From assembly GCA_030266365.1 (NCBI GenBank), contig JAJDHV010000013.1:1-33493 (forward strand): a stretch of 33,493 bases of DNA. The letters are read 5' to 3'. Of the stretch, positions 23,767 through 30,808 are shown piece after piece. The DNA is from Synergistaceae bacterium OttesenSCG-928-I11 (GTDB lineage Bacteria; Synergistota; Synergistia; Synergistales; Synergistaceae). Both the position numbers and the translations under genes were made by a program. The notes under the pieces are model-generated. The model saw nothing but the letters and a program-made list of their open reading frames with translations, was not told the origin of the DNA and did not search any database. Within the stretch, counting starts at the first letter, position 1; every line of letters begins with the position of its first letter.

Positions 23767-23829
23767 GTGGCACCCCTCCTGTGCGTTCGACTAAAAAACG
23801 AAGCGATTGCCGTCACTTTATTATATTTT

Positions 23830-23840
23830 CGCATAATGCG
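23830..23840. promoter_or_regulatory. CGCAT-a-ATGCG palindrome between the CdaR-type gene and reductase module 2
   Basis: A perfect 11-bp palindrome next to a minus-strand TATAAT-like -10. On the plus strand GCGACA, 16 bp and TATAGA upstream of 23925 form a passable promoter. Binding here could control both genes. Confidence 0.4.
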
Positions 23841-23924
23841 CAATCGCGCGACACCTCTTATCCTTACCATATAGAAGTATAGACGCGGGCCGAATTTGCG
23901 GCGCGCAGATCAGGGGGGATCGAC

Positions 23925-25229
23925 ATGAGGCTGGAACTTCGCAAGGTGCGGATTCGCGACGTCCGCTGGGGCGACGTGACGAAGGTCGAGGGAGGGACGC
24001 TCTTCATCGACAAAAAAGAGGCGATCGCCGTCGTCGCAGAGGAAACGCGGTTCGCGCACGTGGACCTCGAACTCGCGCGGCCCGGCGAGAGCGTGCGGAT
24101 CATCCCGGTCAAGGACGCGATCGAGCCGCGCGTCAAGATCGGGGACGACGGCGCGCCGACGGGATACTTCCCCGGCTTCTGCGCACCGATGGACCGGGCG
24201 GGGGAGGGATGCACGCTCGTGCTGGACGGTGCCGCCGTCGTCACGTGCGGCCCGATCGTGGCGTTTCAGGAGGGCTTCATCGACATGCAGGGGCCGGGCG
24301 CGGTCTACACGCCCTTTTCGGCGACGCAGAACGTGATCCTCATCGTCGAGCCAATCGACGGCCTCGACCCGCATGCGTACGAGCGCATCCTGCGCGAGGC
24401 GGGGCTGAAGCTCGCGGTCCACATCGCGGCAAGGTGCGCGGAGAACGGCGTTCCCGAGGCGGACGAGCTCACGGTCTACGAGAAGGGGACGGCGCACGAG
24501 GAGGGGAAAAAATTCCCCGACCTGCCGAAGGTCGTCTACGTCTGCATGAACATCACGCAGGGCCTGCTGCACGACACGTACCTGTACGGATCGGACATTC
24601 GCCCCGCGCTGCCGACGCTCGTCCATCCCAACGAGGTGCTGGACGGCGCGATGGTCTCCGGCAACTGCGTCTCGGCGTGCGACAAGAACACGACGTGGCA
24701 CCACGTGCACAACCCCATCGTCGCCTCGCTCTACGCGCGGCACGGCACGGAGATCAACTTTCTGGGCGTCATCCCGACGCAGGAGAGCACGATCATGGAC
24801 GGCAAACTGCGCGCGGCGCGCATGAATCTGTCGATCGCGCTCGAACTCGGCGCGCAGGGGGCCATCATCTCCGAGGAGGGGTACGGCAACCCGGACTCGG
24901 ATCTCTGCCTCAACGCGAAATATTTCGAGCAGGCGGGCATCCGGACCGTCGTCGTCTCCGACGAGGCGGCGGGCACGGACGGCGCGAGCCAGGGCCTCGC
25001 CGACACGACGCCCGAGATGATCGCGTTCGTCTCGACCGGCAACGTCAACGAGATGCTGGAGGTGCCTGCGATGGCGCGGGTGATCGGGTGCCCGGAGGCG
25101 ATCGCGAACCTGTCGGGCGGGTCGGACGAGAGCCTGCGCCCCGACGGCTCGATGTTCGTCGAGATGCAGTCGATCACCGCCTCGACGACGGAGATCGGCT
25201 ACAGCCGCGTCGGCTGCGAGTGGGTATAG
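23925..25229 (+). CDS. Glycine/sarcosine/betaine reductase component B alpha/beta proprotein, GrdE/GrdG/GrdI type (module 2)
   Basis: A 434-residue proprotein with the same role as the gene at 4635 and closer to the textbook family sequence: ELARPGESVRIIPVKDAIEP, FIDMQGPGAVYTPFS, MVSGNCVSACDKN, then GNPDSDL and GASQGLAD. The cleavage pair is Asn247-Cys248, where the Cys becomes the pyruvoyl group that binds the substrate amine. The start ATG has AGGGGGG 6 nt upstream. The gap to the selenoprotein gene is 12 bp, holding its GGAGG site. Sequence alone does not settle glycine against sarcosine or betaine, so no symbol is given. Confidence 0.92.
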   Translation: MRLELRKVRIRDVRWGDVTKVEGGTLFIDKKEAIAVVAEETRFAHVDLELARPGESVRIIPVKDAIEPRVKIGDDGAPTGYFPGFCAPMDRAGEGCTLVLDGAAVVTCGPIVAFQEGFIDMQGPGAVYTPFSATQNVILIVEPIDGLDPHAYERILREAGLKLAVHIAARCAENGVPEADELTVYEKGTAHEEGKKFPDLPKVVYVCMNITQGLLHDTYLYGSDIRPALPTLVHPNEVLDGAMVSGNCVSACDKNTTWHHVHNPIVASLYARHGTEINFLGVIPTQESTIMDGKLRAARMNLSIALELGAQGAIISEEGYGNPDSDLCLNAKYFEQAGIRTVVVSDEAAGTDGASQGLADTTPEMIAFVSTGNVNEMLEVPAMARVIGCPEAIANLSGGSDESLRPDGSMFVEMQSITASTTEIGYSRVGCEWV

Positions 25230-25241
25230 GAGGTGTCCGCC

Positions 25242-26570
25242 ATGAGTGAAAGCAACGAGAAAAAAATTCGCGTCGTGCACTACATCAATCAGTTTTTCGC
25301 CGGCATCGGCGGCGAGGAGAAGGCGGACTGCGAGCCGCTCTCCAAACAGGAGGCCATGGGCCCGGGGATGGCCTTGAAGGCGAAACTCGCGCCCGAGGCC
25401 GAGGTCGTCGGCACTGTGATCTGCGGCGACGGTTATTATGGAGAACACACAAATGATGCCAGAGAGCGTTGTCTTTCGTTGATCAAAGCATTCGAGCCGG
25501 ACGTCGTCGTGGCGGGCCCGGCGTTCGCGGCGGGCCGATATGGCTTTGCCTGCGGCGACATCGCCTCAAGCGTCACGGAGCGGCTGGGCGTGCCCGCGCT
25601 CACCGCGATGTACGAGGAGAATCCGGGCGTCGCGCTGTACGCCAAAAAAACGTACATCCTCCCCTGCGGCGACAACGCGCGCGGCGTTGCCGAAGCGGCG
25701 GGCCGCATGGCGGCGTTCGCGAAAAAACTCGTCGCGGGCGAGGTGAAGGGGCCCGCCCGCGTCGAGGGGTACTTCCCGCGCGGCGTACGAAAAAATTTCG
25801 TCCACGAGCAGCCGGGCGGCGAGCGCGCGGTCGAGATGCTGCTTTCGCGTCTGCGCGGCGAGGCGTTCCGCACGGAGTACGAGATGCCGGTCTTCAACAA
25901 AATTCCGCCAGCGCCCGCGCTGAAGGATCTGAAAAACGCGACGATCGCACTCGTCTGCTCCGGCGGCATCGTGCCGATGGGCAACCCGGACCGCATCCGC
26001 GTTTCGAGTGCCGAGAGCTTCGGCATCTACGACATTTCGGGCGTCAGCGACCTCACGCCGGACAAGTACGAGTCGATCCACGGCGGTTACGAGCGCGCGT
26101 TTGCCAACCGCGATCCGGACGTCATCCTGCCGCTCGACGTCATGCGGGCGTTCGAGAAGCAGGGCGTGTTCGGAAAACTGCACGACAAATTCTACTCGAC
26201 GACCGGCACGGGCACGGCGGTCTCGTTCGCCGAACAGTTCGGACGGGAGATCGGGGAGGAGCTGAAACAGTCCGGCGTCGACGCCGTGATCCTGACCTCC
26301 ACCTGAGGATCCTGCACGCGATGCGGTGCATCGATGGGCAGAGAGATCGAACGCGTGGCAGGCATCCCGGTCGTGCAGATCGCGACCATCATCCCGATCA
26401 TGCTCACGGTCGGCGCGAACCGGATCGTCCCCGGCATCGCGATCCCGCACCCGACGGGCGACCCCGACCTGGGGCCCGAGCGGGACCGCGCGGTGCGCGA
26501 GGAACTCGTGATGCGCTCGCTAGGCGCGCTCGCGACGGACGTCGCCGAGCAGACGGTCTTCGAGAAATAG
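25242..26570 (+). CDS. Selenoprotein subunit of reductase component B, GrdB/GrdF/GrdH type, with in-frame UGA (Sec355) (module 2)
   Basis: The 442-residue partner of the preceding proprotein. The frame meets TGA at 26304-26306 and continues to TAG at 26570, placing Sec355 in UGSCTRCGAS. The extension matches the family C-terminus: PIMLTVGANRIVPGIAIPHP and an ending ADVAEQTVFEK-like segment (ATDVAEQTVFEK). N-terminal motifs: VVHYINQFFAGIGGEE and VAGPAFAAGRYGFACGD. A SECIS hairpin follows the UGA. The start is the ATG at 25242, 8 nt after GGAGG; an in-frame GTG at 25233 lies on the ribosome binding site and is not used. The gene is followed after 9 bp by grdX. An annotation stopping at 26306 would truncate the active-site region. 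Confidence 0.94.
26319..26333 (+). promoter_or_regulatory. Bacterial SECIS hairpin (module 2)
   Basis: CGATGC-GGT-GCATCG, 12 nt after the UGA. Compared with 7014-7028, the third base pair is A-U in place of C-G while the loop and spacing are unchanged: a compensatory change that supports the fold. Confidence 0.87.
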
Positions 26571-26579
26571 GCGCGCGGC

Positions 26580-26993
26580 ATGCCCCCTGAAAACCTCGTC
26601 GTCCTGACGAACAACCGCCGGGTCGCGGAGAAATGCGAGCGGGAGGAGGGCGCGCCAAGCGTCGTCCTTGTCGACGGCGATCCGCTCGACGTCCTGGCGC
26701 GCGCGCTCGTTCTGTTACAGGAGCATCACCGGCTGATCTCGGCACCGTTGCCGCCGAACATTCCCATCATGCGCGCACCCTTCCGCTCGCTGCTGCTGGA
26801 GACGAGCGCGGCGAAGTATGACGTCGCGGGGATCGAGGCAATCGAACGCGCGCGCAAGACGATGGCCAAACAGCGCGCCATCGCCGCGACCGAGGCCGGT
26901 GGCGAGAAGGACGACGACTTCGCGCGGATCGACGAGACGTACCTCGAACGCGCGATGCGGGACTATGCGCTGATCGCCGAATCCTCGAAATAA
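26580..26993 (+). CDS. grdX: GrdX-family protein
   Basis: A 137-residue cytosolic protein of the GrdX family, which travels with glycine-reductase operons and has no proven function. It opens VVLTNNRRVAEKCE, a typical short alpha/beta start, and includes LVDGDPLDVLARALVLLQEHH and the conserved PLPPNIPIMRAPFRSLLLE. The C-terminal part is charged and probably helical. The start ATG is 9 bp after the selenoprotein stop with only a weak GC-rich site ahead, so translation may be coupled. It ends module 2 and is followed by a strong terminator. Module 1 lacks such a gene. Confidence 0.82.
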   Translation: MPPENLVVLTNNRRVAEKCEREEGAPSVVLVDGDPLDVLARALVLLQEHHRLISAPLPPNIPIMRAPFRSLLLETSAAKYDVAGIEAIERARKTMAKQRAIAATEAGGEKDDDFARIDETYLERAMRDYALIAESSK

Positions 26994-27018
26994 CCGGGCG
27001 CAATCTGGAACGAAAAAG

Positions 27019-27064
27019 GCCAGGGGCGACGCGTGCTGTACGGCGCGTCGCCCCTGGCTTTTTT
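27019..27064 (+). terminator. Intrinsic terminator after grdX
   Basis: GCCAGGGGCGACGCG / CGCGTCGCCCCTGGC, a 15-bp perfect stem followed by T6. It closes module 2 against the convergent gene at 27083. Confidence 0.95.
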
Positions 27065-27082
27065 CGTTCGCTCAAATTTTGT

Positions 27083-27298
27083 TCAGATTCCCCGGTGATC
27101 GCGGACGAAACGCGCAAATCCCTCGAAGGTGTAGTCCTGCTTTCTGTCCATATCGGGCTCCATTTTTCTGTAAAAACAGACGGGGATCGAGTCTTCGTCG
27201 AGATTTTTGGCGACGCACGGGGTGCAGCCCCGGTCGTGGTTGACGGGGTGGCACGGGCATTCGTGGTCGACGCAGGTGCAGAAAGAGACGTTGGACAT
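27083..27298 (-). CDS. Small Cys-rich protein, DUF6485-like
   Basis: A 71-residue protein with clustered Cys (SFCTCVDHECPCHPV, RGCTPC, IPVCFYRKME), likely binding one zinc or Fe-S centre. The Cys-x-Cys start and the IPxCF(Y) motif resemble small cytosolic proteins of the DUF6485 type. The C-terminal YTFEGFARFVRDH is helical. A very good GGAGG site precedes the ATG. It lies convergent to grdX across a terminator and just downstream of the sensor kinase, separated by repeat copy C. Function unknown. Confidence 0.68.
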   Translation of the reverse strand: MSNVSFCTCVDHECPCHPVNHDRGCTPCVAKNLDEDSIPVCFYRKMEPDMDRKQDYTFEGFARFVRDHRGI

Positions 27299-27334
27299 TG
27301 ATAAAACCTCCTGATGGATGGAATTTTTTATTGT

Positions 27335-27384
27335 GGGGTCAAGGGGAGTGTGTCCCCTTGCGGGGTTTGGGGCGGAGCCCCAAG
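27335..27384. repeat. Two-hairpin GC-rich repeat, copy C
   Basis: GGGGTCAAGGGGA-gtgtg-TCCCCTT, then CGGGGTTTGGGGC-gga-GCCCC. It is in the opposite orientation to copy A and sits immediately after the kinase stop, where it may act as a terminator. Confidence 0.8.
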
Positions 27385-27388
27385 GTTT

Positions 27389-29947
27389 TCAAACATCCGC
27401 TTGTGTCGCGCGTTTTTTGAACGCCACGTCGAGGAGGCGGAGGGTGCGGTCGATGTCGATCGGCTTGCCGATGTGGTCGTTCATCCCGGCGTCGAGCGCG
27501 CCGTCGACGTCCTCCTTCATGACGTTCGCGGTCATCGCGATGATCGCGATGTTCGCCGCGTCCCTCCGGTTCAGGGCGCGAATTTTTTTCGTGGCCTCGA
27601 AACCGTCCATGACCGGCATCCGCATGTCCATGAGGATGAGGTCGTAGTAGCCTTCCGGCGAGCGCTCGAACGCCTCCACCGCCTGCTTTCCGTCCTCGGC
27701 GTGCTCGATGGCGAGCCCGGTCGGCGCGAGCAGCTCCGCGATGATCTCGCGGTTGATCTCGATGTCGTCTACGACCAGGGCGCGCTTGCCCGAAAAATCG
27801 AACGACGCGGCGTCGCCGCCCCTGGTCTCCGGCAATGCGGTGTCCGCGTCCTCGTCGGGCACGTCGTGCTTCTTCCATGCAGCCGTCTGGATGGTGAACG
27901 AAAACGTGCTCCCCTTGCCCGGTTCGGTTTCGAGCGAAAATTTTCCGCCCATCATCTCCACGATGCTCTTCGAGATCGCAAGTCCCAGCCCCGTGCCGCC
28001 GTATTTTCTGCTGATGCCGGACTCCGCCTGCTCGAACGGCTGGAAGATCCGCGCCGCCTGACGCTTGTCGATGCCGATGCCGTAGTCGCGCACGGAGAAG
28101 CGGAACTTGCACAGCTTGCAAAAATCGTCGTCGGGGTCCGCCTCGCCATCGGGCAATTCCTCCACGCACAGATCGACCTGCGCGCCGGGCTCCGAAAATT
28201 TGACGGCGTTCGACAGCAGATTCAGCAGGACCTGGTTCAACCGGAGCGAGTCGGAGCGGATGACGTCGTGGACGAGGTTTCGGACGCGCAGATTGACGGA
28301 GACGTCTTTCTCTCTGGCGCGCGGCTGGACGACCCCGACGACGAAGTCGACGCTGGCGGAGAGCGAAAAATCCTCCGCCTCGAGGACGAGTTTTCCCGCC
28401 TCGATCTTCGAGATGTCCAGAATGTCGTTGATGATGCCGAGCAGGTGTTTGGACGAGCTCTCGACTTTGGCAAGGCAGTTTTTGATCTTGCCGATGTCGT
28501 CCGAGCCGCTCGCGATCTCCGACAGGCCGATGATGGCGTTCATCGGGGTGCGGATTTCGTGGCTCATGCGCGACAGGAACTCGCTCTTCGCCCTGCTCGC
28601 CGTCTCGGCGTCGTTTCGCGCGCGGACGAGCGGTGTGATGTCCGAGATCAGCATCATGATCGGGGCGCTCTCGTGTATCTCCACGAGCGAAATGGTGTAG
28701 TTGCGCATCTCGCCCTTCGTCGTGTGCAGGCTGATCTCCTTGGAGAGGCGCTTTTCCCCGCTCGCGGCGTCGGGATCGCTTTCCCTCGCCCCGGCCGAAT
28801 CTTTCGGCGAGGAGAGCTTCGCGAGGAAGCCGACCGTCATGGCGTTCAGCCCGTGCAGCTCGATGAACGCCTTCATCGCGCGGTTTCCGTAGAGCATTTT
28901 CTGCTTGGGGGCGAAGAACGCAATCCCCTCTGGGATGGCGTCGAAGTGCCGGGACATGACGTCGAGCGTCTCGTTCACGCCCGAGATGATGCTGCGGAAC
29001 GTCCCCTCGTACGCGCCCGCGTCGGCCCGCTCGTCGAGCTGTCCCGCGCGCGCCGCGTCGAGGATGTCCTCGATGTCTCCGATCACCCGTGAAATGCTCC
29101 CGGAGACGGATTCGAAGGCCCTGCCGAGACGCGCGATCTCGTCGTTTCGCTTGCTCAGGGACTCCGGCAGTTGCAGGTCCAGATTGCCGCCCGACAGTCG
29201 GCGCGCGCCGTCGATGACGTGCTTCATGGGCGTGCCGAGAAGGCGCTTGACGATGAGATAGTAGGCGAGGGAGAAAAAGGCGAAGGCAACCCCGAGCATC
29301 ACGCCGAGGGCGCGCCGGGATTGCGCCGCGTGCTCGCGGAGCGGGGCGGCGTCCATGTCGGTTCCGATGAACGCGACGACGTCGCCGAGCGAATTGAAAA
29401 TGGGCGCGTACGCATAGTAGAGCTCGCCGTACGAGCCCTCGTAGAAGACGGCCTCCTCGAACGGCTCGCCCGTCGCCAGGACCTCCGCGGCGCCGGGGAA
29501 TTCGTCCTTCGTCTCGGTGCGCCCCAATGCGTATTCCCGGTCCGGTCCGGGCACGGAATGGGCCGCGTCGTAGATGTACGTGTACGTGCCCGGGTCTCCC
29601 AGATCCGCCAGGATGTAGAAGTAGACGGCGTCCGTGTGCTCTTTGTACTCGTCCAGCTTCGCCGCGAAATTTTCGTATGCCTCGTCCACGACGAGCGTCT
29701 GCGCGAAGCGCTCCACGAGGTTGCCGTCGATGACGAGCCCCGCCTGCGCGTTGATCGCGAGGCAGAGTCGGTTGTTGTAGCGATGGAACGCCTCTTTGTT
29801 CATGCGGTAGCTGACGTACGTCATGGCGGAACCCATGAGGAGGAAAATGGCGCACGTAACGGCCACAACGCAGACGAACACGCTGTTTACCCCGATGTTT
29901 GCCGCGGCGGGCGAACGCGTCTTGTCGGTGGAGCCGTTTCCATTCAT
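27389..29947 (-). CDS. Hybrid sensor histidine kinase with receiver domain
   Basis: An 852-residue membrane sensor. Helix 1 spans about residues 20-44, an extracytoplasmic sensor domain about 45-212 (Cache/PAS-like size), helix 2 about 213-235, HAMP-like linker to about 290, then a PAS-like region (340-440). The HisKA box FLSRMSHEIRTPMNAIIG carries His463. The ATPase shows N-box LLNLLSNAVKFS, DYGIGID and GTGLGLAIS. A receiver domain follows, with DLILMDMRMPVMDG (Asp774). No HPt domain is present, so an outside phosphotransfer protein or partner is expected. The start ATG at 29947 has AAAGGA upstream. No cognate regulator gene lies nearby; the signal is unknown. It diverges from the thioesterase gene. 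Confidence 0.92.
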   Translation of the reverse strand: MNGNGSTDKTRSPAAANIGVNSVFVCVVAVTCAIFLLMGSAMTYVSYRMNKEAFHRYNNRLCLAINAQAGLVIDGNLVERFAQTLVVDEAYENFAAKLDEYKEHTDAVYFYILADLGDPGTYTYIYDAAHSVPGPDREYALGRTETKDEFPGAAEVLATGEPFEEAVFYEGSYGELYYAYAPIFNSLGDVVAFIGTDMDAAPLREHAAQSRRALGVMLGVAFAFFSLAYYLIVKRLLGTPMKHVIDGARRLSGGNLDLQLPESLSKRNDEIARLGRAFESVSGSISRVIGDIEDILDAARAGQLDERADAGAYEGTFRSIISGVNETLDVMSRHFDAIPEGIAFFAPKQKMLYGNRAMKAFIELHGLNAMTVGFLAKLSSPKDSAGARESDPDAASGEKRLSKEISLHTTKGEMRNYTISLVEIHESAPIMMLISDITPLVRARNDAETASRAKSEFLSRMSHEIRTPMNAIIGLSEIASGSDDIGKIKNCLAKVESSSKHLLGIINDILDISKIEAGKLVLEAEDFSLSASVDFVVGVVQPRAREKDVSVNLRVRNLVHDVIRSDSLRLNQVLLNLLSNAVKFSEPGAQVDLCVEELPDGEADPDDDFCKLCKFRFSVRDYGIGIDKRQAARIFQPFEQAESGISRKYGGTGLGLAISKSIVEMMGGKFSLETEPGKGSTFSFTIQTAAWKKHDVPDEDADTALPETRGGDAASFDFSGKRALVVDDIEINREIIAELLAPTGLAIEHAEDGKQAVEAFERSPEGYYDLILMDMRMPVMDGFEATKKIRALNRRDAANIAIIAMTANVMKEDVDGALDAGMNDHIGKPIDIDRTLRLLDVAFKKRATQADV

Positions 29948-30172
29948 CGCATGATGATCCTTTGTTCGTTTTTTTGGATTTCGATATCTTTTGCACGCTG
30001 ATGCCTGCATGGTACGAAGAAACGTTTTGCTTGTCAAGAAAGGGATGGCGGTATTGTTTCAAAGCAGGTGCTCTTTTCGTCACGAAAAAAACCCGCAACA
30101 ATACGATGGCGAATTGCGGTAAAAAATGTACGATGGTTACGCAGCGAACAAAAAATGCGAGGAGGGATACCC

Positions 30173-30601
30173 ATGTACGACCTGAGAAATCTCATTTCCC
30201 CCGGAAAGAGCGCCCGCGTCACGCACGTCGTCGTCGAGTCGGATGCCGCGACGAGTTTCTCGCCGCAGCTGAGCGAGCTCATGTCGACCCCCGCCGTCAT
30301 CTCCCTTGCCATTGAGGCCGCCGCCTTCGCCGTCGACGAATACCTGCCGGAAGGATACGTCAGCATCGGACGCGCCATCACATTCGAACACACGGCCTCG
30401 ACCCGGGTCGGCATGAAGGTCTTCGTGGACGCGGTCGTCTCCGAAGTACACGAGCAGCACATCCTCCTGGACATCAAAGTCTCCGACGAAATCGGCGAAA
30501 TCGGTTTCGGCACCCACCGACGCACGATCGTCGTCAAGGACTACCTCGACGCACGCTCCAAACGCCGCGCCGCCATGCAAATGAACAGCAGGCCCATGTA
30601 G
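30173..30601 (+). CDS. Hotdog-fold thioesterase, FlK (fluoroacetyl-CoA thioesterase)-like
   Basis: A 142-residue single hotdog-domain thioesterase. The family's Thr-Glu-His set is present: Thr39 (LMSTPAVI), Glu48 (AIEAAAFA) and His73 (ITFEHTAST), matching in spacing the catalytic Thr, Glu and His of FlK. RVGMKVFVDAVV and GFGTHRR complete the fold. Relatives hydrolyse short acyl-CoAs; fluoroacetyl-CoA specificity belongs to FlK itself and is not implied. The ATG follows GCGAGGAGGG. The 225-bp gap before it holds no convincing gene or promoter. It converges with the serine dehydratase gene. Confidence 0.82.
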   Translation: MYDLRNLISPGKSARVTHVVVESDAATSFSPQLSELMSTPAVISLAIEAAAFAVDEYLPEGYVSIGRAITFEHTASTRVGMKVFVDAVVSEVHEQHILLDIKVSDEIGEIGFGTHRRTIVVKDYLDARSKRRAAMQMNSRPM

Positions 30602-30607
30602 CGCAGG

Positions 30608-30657
30608 ACCGGGGGACTCCGTCCCACACCCTGCAAGGGGCGTGCCGCCCCTTGACC
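30608..30657. repeat. Two-hairpin GC-rich repeat, copy D
   Basis: GGGGGAC-tcc-GTCCC, then CAAGGGGCG-tgc-CGCCCCTTG and ACCC, in the same orientation as copy A. It starts 7 bp after the thioesterase stop. Confidence 0.75.
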
Positions 30658-30682
30658 CGTCATTGAAAAATCAAAAGACAGA

Positions 30683-30732
30683 GGCCGAAATTATCTCCGC
30701 CGCTCAGAGCGGCGGAGAAAATTTCGGCCTTG
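30683..30732. terminator. Large perfect-type hairpin between convergent genes
   Basis: AGGCCGAAATT, one A-A mismatch, TCTCCGCCGCT, loop CAG, AGCGGCGGAGA, AATTTCGGCCT: over 20 paired bases. It separates the thioesterase and serine dehydratase genes but lacks a U-tract, so it may protect mRNA ends or form a cruciform more than act as a standard terminator. Confidence 0.6.
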
Positions 30733-30750
30733 TACTTGGCTTTTCGAATG

Positions 30751-30801
30751 AGGGTCAAGGGAGCGCCGCTCCCTTGCGGGGTTTGGGGCAGAGCCCCAAG
30801 G
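30751..30801. repeat. Two-hairpin GC-rich repeat, copy E
   Basis: AGGGTCAAGGGAGCG-ccgctCCCTTG, then GGGGTTTGGGGC-aga-GCCCC, inverted relative to copy D. It ends 7 bp before the dehydratase stop. Confidence 0.78.
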
Positions 30802-30808
30802 TCTTCCC

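Noticed and set aside
23765-23784. TGGCAC...TGTGC as a sigma-54 promoter for reductase module 2
   Set aside because: The GG to GC spacing is 12, not 10, and the site overlaps the CdaR-type ribosome binding site.
27339-30101. Overlapping frame of about 920 codons in the kinase region
   Set aside because: Low-complexity Arg/Gly/His translation in the wrong frame of a clearly conserved histidine kinase.
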